A stretch of 64,000 nucleotides of DNA from Nitrospirota bacterium (GTDB taxonomy: Bacteria; Nitrospirota; Nitrospiria; Nitrospirales; Nitrospiraceae). The notes beneath the pieces are model-generated. The model saw only the letters and a list, made by a program, of their open reading frames with translations. It was not told the DNA's origin and searched no databases. Position numbers and translations under genes: made by a program. Shown in pieces: positions 39,040-48,297 of this stretch. The stretch's first letter is position 1. Every line of letters begins with the position of its first letter. The stretch covers positions 1 through 64,000 of the forward strand of contig SCVN01000016.1 of the NCBI GenBank assembly GCA_004296885.1, read 5' to 3'.

Positions 39040-39121
39040 ATGGGGAAAATTTGACGCAGTAGTCCGGACGACAAGAACGCGCACCTAAGTGGAGATTCGG
39101 AGCGTTGCCCAGGGGGAAGGC

Positions 39122-39400
39122 ATGAGAAAGGCTGATATCGCCAACGAGATCTATGAGAAGGTTGGGGTCTCCAAGAAAGAAGCGGCGGACATCGTCGAGT
39201 TCATCTTGAATCTGCTCAAGGAAGTCCTCCACAAGGGCGAGTCGGTCAAGATCGCCGGATTCGGCAATTTTGTGGTGCGGAGCAAAGGAGCCAGAAAAGG
39301 GCGAAACCCCAGGACCGGCGAAGAGATCGGCATCACGCCGCGCCGCGTGGTCACCTTCCGGCCCAGCCAGGTGTTTAAGAAATACGTGAACCATTCCTGA
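39122..39400 (+). CDS. Integration host factor/HU-type DNA-binding protein
   Basis: A 92-residue DNA-bending protein: MRKADIANEIYEKVG start, V-K-I-A-G-F-G-N-F-V-V-R core and the GRNPRTGEEI beta-arm. The arm and IAGFGNF favour IHF-alpha over HU. The ATG at 39122 is chosen for family length, with GGGGGAAGG adjacent; an extension to 39089 adds 11 unconserved residues. It is followed by a MerR gene, as IHF-alpha often is. Confidence 0.93.
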   Translation: MRKADIANEIYEKVGVSKKEAADIVEFILNLLKEVLHKGESVKIAGFGNFVVRSKGARKGRNPRTGEEIGITPRRVVTFRPSQVFKKYVNHS

Positions 39401-39455
39401 CGGCGGACCCCTGTTCGCCGGACTGCCGGTTGTACGGGCGACAAGAGGGTCGTTG

Positions 39456-39806
39456 ATGGCGGCTGAGCCGAGGCTGGGCAGCAAGCTCTTCTACAAGATC
39501 GGAGAAGTCAGTGAGATCGCCAAGCTTCCGGCCTATGTCTTGCGCTTCTGGGAATCCCAGTTCGGTTTTCTCAAGCCCAAGAAAAGCCGAGGCCGGCAGC
39601 GTCTCTATGTGCAGCGTGATATCGAGACCGTCCTGGAGGTCAAGCGCCTGCTGTACGAAGAGGGGCATACGATCGAGGGTGTGAAGCGTTTCTGGGGGCG
39701 GCGGGGGCGACGTGGAGGACAACCGGTTTCTCCCCGCGAGGTGGCAAAGCGTTTGAAAGGCAAACTGCAGGCCATTCTCAGAATCATGGACTCTTACGAC
39801 CGGTAA
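39456..39806 (+). CDS. MerR-family transcriptional regulator
   Basis: A 116-residue protein with an N-terminal MerR helix-turn-helix (FYKIGEVSEIAKLPAYVLRFWESQF, about residues 12-36, and a second helix with RGRQRLY). The Arg/Gly-rich tail lacks a recognisable metal or drug-binding domain. This short type commonly follows ihfA, but its targets are unknown. A TTG 3 bases upstream is less likely as start. Confidence 0.9.
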   Translation: MAAEPRLGSKLFYKIGEVSEIAKLPAYVLRFWESQFGFLKPKKSRGRQRLYVQRDIETVLEVKRLLYEEGHTIEGVKRFWGRRGRRGGQPVSPREVAKRLKGKLQAILRIMDSYDR

Positions 39807-39868
39807 CGTGATCGGACGTTCAGTCATCGTTGCCTCGGCTGGTGCCGGCAAGTTGACATCACATGGGT

Positions 39869-39945
39869 CGGGGCGTAGCGCAGACTGGTAGCGCACTCGC
39901 TTGGGGTGCGAGAGGTCGTGGGTTCAAATCCCGCCGCCCCGACCA
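39869..39945 (+). tRNA. tRNA-Pro (anticodon GGG)
   Basis: A 77-base cloverleaf with acceptor CGGGGCG/CGCCCCG, D arm GCGC..GCGC, anticodon stem CTCGC/GCGAG with loop TTGGGGT (anticodon GGG), T arm GTGGG-TTCAAAT-CCCGC and encoded ACCA end. It decodes CCC. No clear promoter is seen in the 62-base gap after the MerR gene, so it may be co-transcribed with it. Confidence 0.97.
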
Positions 39946-39947
39946 TA

Positions 39948-40012
39948 CCGAGCTTGCTGAGCCGCCCGCTTCGATCAAATGCGGGCGGAGAAGTTTTTTG
40001 CCGCAAGTTAGG
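39948..40012 (+). repeat. Tandem stem-loop element, copy 1
   Basis: The outer stem CCGAGCTTGC (39948-39957) pairs with GCAAGTTAGG (40003-40012), with one G/A mismatch and one G-T. The inner stem CCGCCCGC (39962-39969) pairs perfectly with GCGGGCGG (39981-39988) around an 11-base loop. It begins 2 bases after the tRNA-Pro CCA. Copy 2 shares the architecture and differs by a compensatory base pair. Confidence 0.75.
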
Positions 40013-40020
40013 TTTGGAAT

Positions 40021-40081
40021 CCAGCTTGCTGGAGCCGACCGCCTCTGAGTGAGATGGCGGTCGGAGAAAACCACAAGTTGG
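40021..40081 (+). repeat. Tandem stem-loop element, copy 2
   Basis: The outer stem CCAGCTTG (40021-40028) pairs with CAAGTTGG (40074-40081) with one G-T. The inner stem CCGACCGCC (40035-40043) pairs perfectly with GGCGGTCGG (40056-40064) around a 12-base loop. Relative to copy 1 an inner C-G pair is replaced by A-T, while AGCTTGCTG, AGCCG and CGGAGAA are conserved. Confidence 0.75.
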
Positions 40082-40124
40082 TCTTGTCATGTTCCTAAAC
40101 ATTAGATGATTCCCTGCTTTCCCC

Positions 40125-40149
40125 AAGCTGCCCCCTCGGCAGCTTTTTT
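40125..40149 (+). terminator. Rho-independent terminator directly before surE
   Basis: An 8-base stem AAGCTGCC/GGCAGCTT (40125-40132 with 40138-40145) and a 5-base loop run into TTTTTT. The T tract ends only 3 bases before the surE ATG, so it may end the tRNA-Pro transcript or gate surE. Confidence 0.85.
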
Positions 40150-40152
40150 ATT

Positions 40153-40979
<827 letters not shown>

Positions 40980-40986
<7 letters not shown>

Positions 40987-42455
40987 AGGTCTACAACACG
41001 CTGTCGGGCAAGAAGGAGGCCTTCGAGCCGCTCGTACCCGGCGCCGTCCGGATGTATGTCTGTGGCGTGACGGTCTACGACGAATGTCACCTCGGCCACG
41101 CGCGTAGCGCGCTCGTCTTCGACGTGGTTCGGCGCTACCTCGAACACAGCGGATTCTCCGTCACGTTCGTAAAAAACTTCACGGATGTGGACGACAAGAT
41201 CATCAAGCGAGCCAATGAACTTGGCAAGCCTTGGCAGGAAATCACGGCGACGTACATCGATGCCTATTACCGCGACATGGGGCGGCTTGGCATCAAACCG
41301 GCAACCGTGGAGCCGAAGGCCACGGAACATATGGCCGAGATCGTTGAGTTGGTCTGGGCGCTGATCCAAAAAGGCATGGCCTATCAAGTGAACGGGGACG
41401 TGTATTTTCAGGTCGATCGGTATGGATCGTATGGCCGGCTCTCGAAGCGAAAATTGGACGACATGCAGGCCGGCGCCCGGGTTGAGGTGGATGAGCGCAA
41501 GCGTCATCCGATGGACTTCGCCCTCTGGAAGGGCGCGAAGCCGGGCGAGCCCTCATGGCCCAGCCCCTGGGGCCCTGGCCGGCCCGGCTGGCACATCGAA
41601 TGTTCGGCCATGGCCATGAAGCACCTCGGCGAGACCTTCGACATTCACGGAGGCGGGATGGATCTCATTTTCCCGCACCACGAAAATGAGATCGCCCAAT
41701 CCTGCGGCGCCACCGGAAAAGAATTCGCCCGCTACTGGCTCCACAACGGCTTTGTGCAGATCAATCAGGAGAAGATGTCCAAGTCGCTGGGGAACTTTTT
41801 CACGATCCGGGAAATCTTCGAGAAATGGGGCTACCAAGAGGCGGTTACCGCAGAGGCACTGAGATACTTCCTCCTGTCCAGCCATTATCGGAGCCCGCTG
41901 AATTTTTCCGATCAAGCATTGTTGGAAGCCAAACGAGCACTCGATGATTTTTATAATCTGTTCATGATTTTGGATGAGCCGCCCAGCAAGAAGTCGCGCG
42001 AAATATCAGACGATGACCCTCTGCGAAAGGCAGCCAAAGAGCTGCCGAAAGCGGTAAAGGACTTCCAGGAAGACTTTTGTAATCGGATGGATGACGACTT
42101 TAATACGCCCGATGCCATAGCAATGTTTCATAAGCTTTTGACGTTAATCAATATTCGTTTGGAGATAGGATTTTCAGAGGATTGTCTTAAGGCTAGAGAA
42201 ACAATTCGATCTTTTGGCAAGGTACTTGGCCTGTTTCAATTGCCTGTCAGGGGATGGCAATTTCAAGACCGTGCGATCAAGCTGGAAGCCTTCCAGTTGC
42301 TTCCCGATACAGAAGTAGACCGATTGCTTGCTGAACGGATCGACGCTAGGAAACGAAAAGACTTTGTGCGTGCGGATGAAATTCGGCAAGCTCTCACAGC
42401 GCAAGGAATCACACTTGAGGACCGTCCCGATGGCACGACCCGCTGGAAGCGGTGA
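40980..42455 (+). CDS. cysS: Cysteine--tRNA ligase
   Basis: A 491-residue class I synthetase. The HIGH-type motif is HLGHAR (about residue 38), the zinc ligands include C-G-V-T-V-Y and the Cys/His/His set, and KMSKS is in EKMSKSLGN (near 264). The ATG at 40980 overlaps surE. The last 540 bases are distinctly AT-rich (about 39% GC at 42061-42240 by hand count) against about 63% in the first half. Confidence 0.97.
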
Positions 42456-43221
42456 GTCCGACGACATCATTTTCGGGCTGCATGCGGTCCGGGAGGCGCT
42501 CCGGGCCAAGACCAGGCCGCTGATCCGGCTCTTGGTTGTGAAGCAGGATCGGCAATTCGCCGAGTTGGTGGGGTTGGCCCGCAGCGAAGGGATTCCGGTC
42601 CATGTCGAACCGCGCCCGGTCCTGGACCGTCTGGTGCCGGAGGGGCGGCATCAAGGGGTGATCGGGGTTATCTCGGCCAAAACTTATACGGACCAAGCAG
42701 ATATTCTCGACTGTGCGCGGCAGCGGAGCGAAGCGCCCTTTCTGGTGGTGCTGGACGGGGTCGAGGATCCGCACAATCTAGGCGCGATCCTGAGGACGGC
42801 GGAGGGTGCCGGTGTGCATGGGGTCTTTCTTCCGGAGCGTCGTTCGGTCGGGCTCACGGGCACGGTGGCGAAAGTCTCCGCCGGCGCGCTGGAGCACCTG
42901 CGGGTCGGCCGGGCGGGCAATGTCAGCCAGTTGATCGAGGCGCTCAAGGCGGAGGGTGTCTGGGTCTATGCGCTGGATCCTCGCGCCTCCAAACCTTATA
43001 CGGATTTGGACTTCCGAGGGGCCGTGGCGTTGGTGCTGGGAGGAGAGGGGAAGGGGGTGCGTCCCGGAGTGCTGGAGCATTGCGACGAGCGGGCCACGAT
43101 CCCGATGCGAGGCCGTGTCGCCTCATTGAACGTCTCGGCTGCGGCGGCCATTGTCTTGTATGAAGCGGTGCGGCAACGCGGAGAGCGGCGCGGATCGTCG
43201 AAGGGGCCTAGCGGAGCTTGA
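42430..43221 (+). CDS. rlmB: 23S rRNA (guanosine-2'-O)-methyltransferase RlmB
   Basis: A 263-residue SPOUT-family methyltransferase for G2251 of 23S rRNA. An N-terminal L30e-like substrate domain (about 12-85) precedes the knot with V-E-D-P-H-N-L-G-A-I-L-R-T-A, GGEGKG and LNVSAAAAIVLYE motifs. The ATG at 42430 overlaps cysS by 26 bases; the frame is open further upstream but inside cysS. Another TrmH-type 2'-O-methylase cannot be excluded. Confidence 0.93.
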   Translation: MARPAGSGESDDIIFGLHAVREALRAKTRPLIRLLVVKQDRQFAELVGLARSEGIPVHVEPRPVLDRLVPEGRHQGVIGVISAKTYTDQADILDCARQRSEAPFLVVLDGVEDPHNLGAILRTAEGAGVHGVFLPERRSVGLTGTVAKVSAGALEHLRVGRAGNVSQLIEALKAEGVWVYALDPRASKPYTDLDFRGAVALVLGGEGKGVRPGVLEHCDERATIPMRGRVASLNVSAAAAIVLYEAVRQRGERRGSSKGPSGA

Positions 43222-43492
43222 TCATGCCTCCCTGGATGGCCGCCTTCAGCAACTGGGCGGTGTTGGAGACGCGCACTTTCTTCATCATGTTGGCGCGATG
43301 GGCTTCCACGGTCTTCACGCTGATCTTGAGGCGTTGTCCGATTTCCTTGTTCTTCAGGCCGGTCCAAATGAGCTGAAGAATCTCGTGCTCCCGACCGGTC
43401 AGGCTCTCGGGGCGTTTGCGTGTGACAGGAGGAGTAGCCTGGGATTTTCGTTTCTTTGGGCGTTTAGTCAGGGTGGACTTCGTGGTTCCCAT
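43208..43492 (-). CDS. Standalone LuxR-type HTH regulator
   Basis: A 94-residue protein consisting of a Lys/Arg-rich N-terminus and a LuxR/GerE helix-turn-helix (LTGREHEILQLIWTGLKNKEIG, then SVKTVEAHRANMMKKV) to the C-terminus. It has no receiver or ligand domain. Such orphan HTH proteins may pair with a separate sensor or regulate constitutively. The ATG at 43492 lies 11 bases after AAGGAGG; TTG at 43501 is too close to the ribosome site. It is convergent with rlmB, overlapping by 14 bases, and divergent from pilD. Confidence 0.85.
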   Translation of the reverse strand: MGTTKSTLTKRPKKRKSQATPPVTRKRPESLTGREHEILQLIWTGLKNKEIGQRLKISVKTVEAHRANMMKKVRVSNTAQLLKAAIQGGMIKLR

Positions 43493-43724
43493 TGCCGCCA
43501 ACTCCTCCTTAACCGAGCCAAATCTGATCGATGAGGGTAAAAGTCATGAACAATCGACAGGACAAAACGAATACGCAATAGTAACAGGAGAGGGTCGGCT
43601 TGTAAATAGAAATACCGTTCTCGAAACGTGCCCACAGCCTCTTCCCGGCTTCGGTCGCCGGGGGCTGGAGGCTGCGGATCGCGCGCGGGCGGCTCGAGGC
43701 CGGCCAATCGGGATACAATAGCCC

Positions 43725-44510
43725 ATGGGTTCAACCCTGTTTCTCTATGCCACGGTCTGCCTGTTCGGGTCGCTGGTCGGCAGTTTTTTGAATGTTTGCA
43801 TCCACCGACTCCCGCGGCGTGAATCGATCGTCTGGCCGTCTTCTCATTGTCCGACCTGTAACGCGCCGATCGCTCCCTACGATAATCTGCCGATCCTCAG
43901 CTTTCTGTTCCTCAGGGGGCGGTGCCGCGTCTGCCGCGCGCCGATCTCGCCCCGCTATCCCGTCGTCGAGGCGGTAAATGCGGCCGGTTACGGGTTGATC
44001 CTCTGGTGGTTTGGTGCCGGCTGGCCCGCGGCGGCCTATGCGGTGCTGTTTTCTTCGTTGCTCGTGATCACCGCCATCGATCTGACCCACCAGATCATTC
44101 CGGATGTGATTACCTTGCCCGGGATTCCGGTGGGGCTTGTCCTGGCGGCTACGATCCTCCCGATCAGTTTGCTGGACTCGGTCCTTGGTCTGCTAGTGGG
44201 TGGAGGGCTTTTGTGGTTCATCGCCTGGGCCAGTCCCTATCTTTTCGGGAAAGAAGGGATGGGTGGGGGAGATATCAAGCTATTGGCCATGGTCGGCGCC
44301 TTTCTGGGTTGGAAACCGACTCTCCTGACCATTATGGTGGGGGCCATGACCGGCTCGCTGGTGGGGATCAGCTTGCTCTCATTCAAGCTGCTCCGGCGCG
44401 ATCAATATATACCCTTCGGCCCTTTTCTGGCTTTCGGCGCGCTGATTGCCCTGTTCTTTCACCAGGATATTTTTTCCTGGTATGAAACGCTGATGATAGG
44501 GGCACGCTAG
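43725..44510 (+). CDS. pilD: Type IV prepilin peptidase/N-methyltransferase
   Basis: The 261-residue inner-membrane enzyme cleaves and methylates prepilins. The N-terminal methylase domain has the tetracysteine pair C-P-T-C and C-R-V-C (about residues 44-70) and V-G-S-F-L-N-V. The peptidase Asp residues are in AIDLTHQ and GGGDIKLL. Six to seven transmembrane segments. It processes the minor pilins encoded just downstream. Confidence 0.96.
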   Translation: MGSTLFLYATVCLFGSLVGSFLNVCIHRLPRRESIVWPSSHCPTCNAPIAPYDNLPILSFLFLRGRCRVCRAPISPRYPVVEAVNAAGYGLILWWFGAGWPAAAYAVLFSSLLVITAIDLTHQIIPDVITLPGIPVGLVLAATILPISLLDSVLGLLVGGGLLWFIAWASPYLFGKEGMGGGDIKLLAMVGAFLGWKPTLLTIMVGAMTGSLVGISLLSFKLLRRDQYIPFGPFLAFGALIALFFHQDIFSWYETLMIGAR

Positions 44511-44822
44511 GCGCTCGAAGTCCCGTGCCTGCTGAGTACTCTTCCCCTGTATCCAACTAGAACGAATCCGGTATCCGATTGGCCATTCGGGGCGAGGTCC
44601 ATCAGCCCTTTGGTACAGCCGTTCTTTGGGCACCGGCCCATTCGTTAACTCCCAGAATAGTACGCAAGCATCGGTCAATCCTAGCTCTTGCTTAGTTCTC
44701 GCAGGACTTTCTCGCCGATTCTTCTGCAAGCCTCCGGTGCATGTCTCGTTTGGGCACGAGTCTTGGAATGGACTCCGGCTGGTTCGACAGGGAAGCGGAG
44801 AGCCAAAACCGGGGAGGATGCC
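44511..44822. other. 312-base gap before the first pilin operon, no gene seen
   Basis: No convincing coding frame, terminator or promoter was identified. The region is GC-moderate with several short hairpins. A c-di-GMP riboswitch was looked for because of the pilin genes and not found. It probably holds the leader and promoter of the pilin operon. Confidence 0.4.
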
Positions 44823-45263
44823 ATGGTGAGAAACGAACGAGGAACCAGCTTGGTTGAACTGATCGTGGTCCTCGGGTTGGCCGGCCTGCTGGCGGGCCTC
44901 GTCGGGGTCAGTGCGGTGGCGGCTGCGGCCCGCTACCAGGGCAAGGCGGTGGCAACCGAGCTGGCGGCGGAACTGCGCGCGGCGCGCTACTTGGCGTTGG
45001 TGCGGCGGGAGCGGGTGCGGGTCGTCTTCGAGCCCGAGCGGATGAAGATCCGGACGGAACCGGCGGACCGGCCGAACGAGGCGATCCGGCAGTATGACTA
45101 TCAAGGCAAGGGCATTGTGTTCGAGCGCCTGTCCAATGGCCCTTCCCTGGTGTTCTACCCCAGCGGGCGGGCCGCGACCCCGGCAACCATCATCTTCCGC
45201 AACAGGCAAATGGAACGGTGGCAGCTCACCGTCAGTATGACGGGACGGGTGTCGCTCCTATAG
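44823..45263 (+). CDS. Minor pilin, GspH/FimT-like
   Basis: A 146-residue prepilin with leader MVRNERG and cleavage before TSLVELIVVLGLAGLLAGL; Glu5 is present, while position 1 is Thr instead of Phe. The hydrophobic alpha-1 helix is followed by a beta-rich pilin head with A-R-Y-L-A-L-V-R-R-E-R-V typical of GspH/FimT. First gene of minor-pilin operon 1. The ATG at 44823 has GGGGAGGA 3-8 bases upstream. Confidence 0.9.
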   Translation: MVRNERGTSLVELIVVLGLAGLLAGLVGVSAVAAAARYQGKAVATELAAELRAARYLALVRRERVRVVFEPERMKIRTEPADRPNEAIRQYDYQGKGIVFERLSNGPSLVFYPSGRAATPATIIFRNRQMERWQLTVSMTGRVSLL

Positions 45264-45275
45264 CCCGCATTATTT

Positions 45276-45779
45276 ATGAGAGCTAGGGACATGGCGATGA
45301 TGAACATGAACGACAGAGGCTTCAGCCTGATCGAAGTCATGCTGGCGATGGTGATTCTGGCCTTTGCGGTGGTTGGCGTGATGGGTATGCATCAATGGGG
45401 CGAACAAGGGATGCAATACGGAGCCAACGGGACCAGGGCGCTGGCCATGGCGGAATCCAGGCTGGAGGCCAAACGGGCGATGCCCTGGGAAGCGCTGCTC
45501 CGGGATGATCTGGATGCCGATGGGATTGCAGAGGTCACGATGCAGGATGACGGGGAGGGAGCGGATGAACGGGCGGGCGACGGGATTTACACGGCGTCCT
45601 CCGAGGCCGGCGGCATCCGGCTGGTCTGGACCGTTCAGCCGGATCGTCCCGGGACGCTTCGGGATGCAGGCTCGGCGGTGCTGTTGGTCCATGCCAGTTT
45701 CCCGTCCGGCCAGGACCGACGGCGTGACGTCAGTCTCGGCACCATGCGGGCAAACCCGAACTATGCGGGCTCGAGGTGA
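45276..45779 (+). CDS. Minor pilin, PilV/GspI-like
   Basis: A 167-residue prepilin with leader ending DRG and FSLIEVMLAMVILAFAVVGV after the cleavage site. Several ATGs lie in the first 30 bases; ATG at 45297 is best spaced from an AGGGA, so the first few residues are uncertain. The head has an Asp-rich loop (D-D-L-D-A-D-G-I). Operon 1, 12 bases after the GspH-like gene. Confidence 0.9.
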   Translation: MRARDMAMMNMNDRGFSLIEVMLAMVILAFAVVGVMGMHQWGEQGMQYGANGTRALAMAESRLEAKRAMPWEALLRDDLDADGIAEVTMQDDGEGADERAGDGIYTASSEAGGIRLVWTVQPDRPGTLRDAGSAVLLVHASFPSGQDRRRDVSLGTMRANPNYAGSR

Positions 45780-45782
45780 GCC

Positions 45783-46514
45783 ATGACTCATCGACTGCTT
45801 TGTAATAACCGGGGCGTCTGTCTGGCCGAATTGATGATCGCGCTGACGGCCGGAGCCGTGGTGCTGGCGGCTGCAATGCAGAGCTTGACGCATTTTGAGC
45901 GGCGGCTTTCCGCGCAGCAGGTTGCGATGGGTCGCCACCAGGACCTGCGGGTCGGGCTCTCCATCATCGAGGACGAGTTGCGTCTGGCGGATGCGGGGGC
46001 ATCCGGAACGTTCTTGTTGACGGCGAATCAGCAAGAGGTGGCGTTTCTGGCCAATCTTGAGGGCGGGACGGCCGTCCTCACCGAAGCGGCGCATCCAGGA
46101 CAGCTGGAACTGTGCGTGGATGGGGGCGCCGACTGGACGAAGGGCAAGCGCATCGTCTTATGCGCGGAGGACGACTGTGCGGAGACCAGACTGGCTCATG
46201 ATGGCCAACGAAAAACACTTTCCGTGAGCCAGCCCCTGGATCGAGCCTTCCCGGCCGGCAGCAAGGTGTGGCAGGCCAGCTATCTGCGTTACTACCTAGG
46301 CAAGGATGGTCGGGGAAGGCCGGCTCTGATGCGTCAGGTTGATGGAGGGGCGAATCCTCTGATCGGCGAAACCTCGTCGATGCGGTTCCGCTACTTGGAC
46401 AGGGATGGGAAGCCGACTGAAGAATTGAGCCTGGTGGCCAGGGTTCGCCTGGAGCTGGGGGTCGGCGGGGAGCAACGGCTCATCGTCAAGGAAGTCGGGT
46501 TGCGTGCCATCTGA
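45783..46514 (+). CDS. Minor pilin, PilW/GspJ-like
   Basis: A 243-residue prepilin with leader MTHRLLCNNRG and VCLAELMIALTAGAVVLAAA after cleavage (Glu5 present). The head resembles PilW: I-I-E-D-E-L-R-L-A-D-A-G and an N-x-x-V-x-F-L segment, with Cys pairs around LVLCAEDDC. It overlaps the next gene's open frame but not its likely ATG. Confidence 0.88.
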   Translation: MTHRLLCNNRGVCLAELMIALTAGAVVLAAAMQSLTHFERRLSAQQVAMGRHQDLRVGLSIIEDELRLADAGASGTFLLTANQQEVAFLANLEGGTAVLTEAAHPGQLELCVDGGADWTKGKRIVLCAEDDCAETRLAHDGQRKTLSVSQPLDRAFPAGSKVWQASYLRYYLGKDGRGRPALMRQVDGGANPLIGETSSMRFRYLDRDGKPTEELSLVARVRLELGVGGEQRLIVKEVGLRAI

Positions 46515-46527
46515 GAGGAGGCGCCTG

Positions 46528-48051
46528 ATGGGAGAGTTCACCGACAAGTCCGGCCGTTCCTTTTCTCGGACGGATGCCGATCTGAATCGGTTTCCCAGGC
46601 GTGAGCGAGGCGCCGCCCTCATCGGCGCGGTTCTGGGAGTCTTGATCCTGTCCATGGTGGGAACGGTCTCCGTCAACCTGGCCGTTCAGGAGATCGAAAG
46701 CGTGCAAGGGATGAGGGACGCGGCCATTGCCCGGCATCTGGCGGAGGCAGGAGCCGATCTCGTGACGACTTGGTTTCACAATTCCGCGGCTGAACCAGCC
46801 GGGGCAGGCGAACTGTTCAAGAAGCGATACGACCGACCGGACAGCGGCCCCTCCTTTTTCGATGCGCAGGGGCGGTCCCAGTTCACCGGCACAGCCGATC
46901 GGCCCGATCTTGTGTTCGACGCCGCGCGTGCCGCAGACCACCGGCTCTTGAATGATCCGGCATCGGGGTGGTTTCGAGGGTTGCGTGGCTTGGGAGAGGT
47001 CCGAAAGCTGAAAGTCTACGGACCCTCTCGCCCCGGCTTGCTCTGCACGGTGGCGGTGACGGCGTCGGTGGGGAAGTTGACGAAGACCCTGGCATTCCAA
47101 CTGGCGGCCAACGACATGCCGTCGCTCAGGTCGGCGGTCGAAGTTGGTGTGAACGGCGAACCACAGGCCGCGGACGGACCCTTGCCTCTCTGGGTCCATT
47201 GGGGCGAGGTGCAGGTGAAGGGAGACGTCCATCTGCCCAACCGTAAACAGATTCCGGCCAAGACGTCATTGGCCTCTTTGTCCGGATGGTCCTATGCGGA
47301 CATGCTGCGCCGGGAAGACCGCTGGCTGGAGATCAAAGTCGGCGGGGACGCCTACTTTCCCCCTGCTGCGCCCGGCGTTGTAACGCAGCCGGACCCGGAC
47401 CCGACGAACGTCCTGCCCAGGCAAGATCCTTATCCGGGATTGCGCCTGGATCGCTGGGACTATGATCGCATGAAAAAACAGGCGCGTCGGTATGGGACCT
47501 ACTATGCCATGGATCGGCAGGGCCTCCTCTATCGAAACGGGACGGTCACACCGGGGACTGGACTCAGGCCGGAGGAACTGTTCAGCTCCGAGTCCGGCGG
47601 GGACCACCCTGGGTTCGTCTTCATCGATACCCTGGATGGCCGCCAGCCGGAGCCCACCAACTTGGGGACTCTATCGCTGGAGACCGAGTACCTGGACGGA
47701 GTCTTCTTCATCAATGCCCACCTCCAACTCAAACCAAAAGGAAGCGGCCGCCCGGTATCGGCGTTCACTCCTCCTTCAGGAAGCCCGGCTGATCCGGACT
47801 GGTCTCACACGCGCGTGCCGGTTCAATTGACCGGAATCCATCTCAACGGGGTGGTGTACGCGGCGGGAGATGTCGTGGTCGAAGGGTATCCGAGAATCTA
47901 TGGCGCGCTCGTCGCCGGCGGAAAATTGATGGCCGCCTCCGCATCTTCTGGTCCGGTCGAACTCTGGTACAACCACGAGCTCGCCGAGGGGCTTGTGAAA
48001 GGAATGCCCCTCGTTTCACTGGTGCCCGGATCTTTCCAGGAGCTATTCTAG
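46528..48051 (+). CDS. Large PilX-like minor pilin
   Basis: A 507-residue protein with a 29-residue leader ending RRERG and a hydrophobic AALIGAVLGVLILSMVGTV segment. Position 5 is Gly, as in PilX/GspK-type tip pilins that lack Glu5. The large C-terminal part contains repeating beta motifs (G-V-V-Y-A-A-G-D-V-V-V-E-G, a polymer-forming-like segment) and is far longer than usual PilX (about 200). The ATG at 46528 is set by GAGAGGAGG 7 bases upstream; the frame also opens at 46504. Ends operon 1. Confidence 0.82.
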   Translation: MGEFTDKSGRSFSRTDADLNRFPRRERGAALIGAVLGVLILSMVGTVSVNLAVQEIESVQGMRDAAIARHLAEAGADLVTTWFHNSAAEPAGAGELFKKRYDRPDSGPSFFDAQGRSQFTGTADRPDLVFDAARAADHRLLNDPASGWFRGLRGLGEVRKLKVYGPSRPGLLCTVAVTASVGKLTKTLAFQLAANDMPSLRSAVEVGVNGEPQAADGPLPLWVHWGEVQVKGDVHLPNRKQIPAKTSLASLSGWSYADMLRREDRWLEIKVGGDAYFPPAAPGVVTQPDPDPTNVLPRQDPYPGLRLDRWDYDRMKKQARRYGTYYAMDRQGLLYRNGTVTPGTGLRPEELFSSESGGDHPGFVFIDTLDGRQPEPTNLGTLSLETEYLDGVFFINAHLQLKPKGSGRPVSAFTPPSGSPADPDWSHTRVPVQLTGIHLNGVVYAAGDVVVEGYPRIYGALVAGGKLMAASASSGPVELWYNHELAEGLVKGMPLVSLVPGSFQELF

Positions 48052-48186
48052 CCATCCCTGCCTGAGGGAATCCCGCCTGGCCGACAGGTTCTATCCTTTC
48101 TGAGTCTCCTCGTGACGTTGACTATAGAAGGGCTATCGTGCCAAAAATTGTCAAATCTTTGCATTCCAACTGGCAGAGGTGTACCC

Positions 48187-48214
48187 TTCTTTTGTGTAAT
48201 TTGAATTTTATAAT
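48187..48214 (+). promoter_or_regulatory. Weak candidate promoter of the second pilin operon
   Basis: A perfect TATAAT (48209-48214) lies in an AT-rich gap; the best -35 is TTCTTT (48187-48192) with 16-base spacing, which is weak. Confidence 0.35.
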
Positions 48215-48297
48215 CAAGAGGTTAGACGAAATTTGAACGTTCTCAGAAAGGGGCACAGCACTTGCTCACTTTGGTGGTGACAGGCAAGAGGTTTGCG

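Noticed and set aside
37267-39084. 605-codon frame opposite cimA
   Set aside because: Same shadow pattern; no recognisable domain and cimA is unambiguous.
44511-44822. Possible c-di-GMP riboswitch before the pilin operon
   Set aside because: Consensus GEMM core (GCAAACC/GACGCAAAGCC) is not present in the region.
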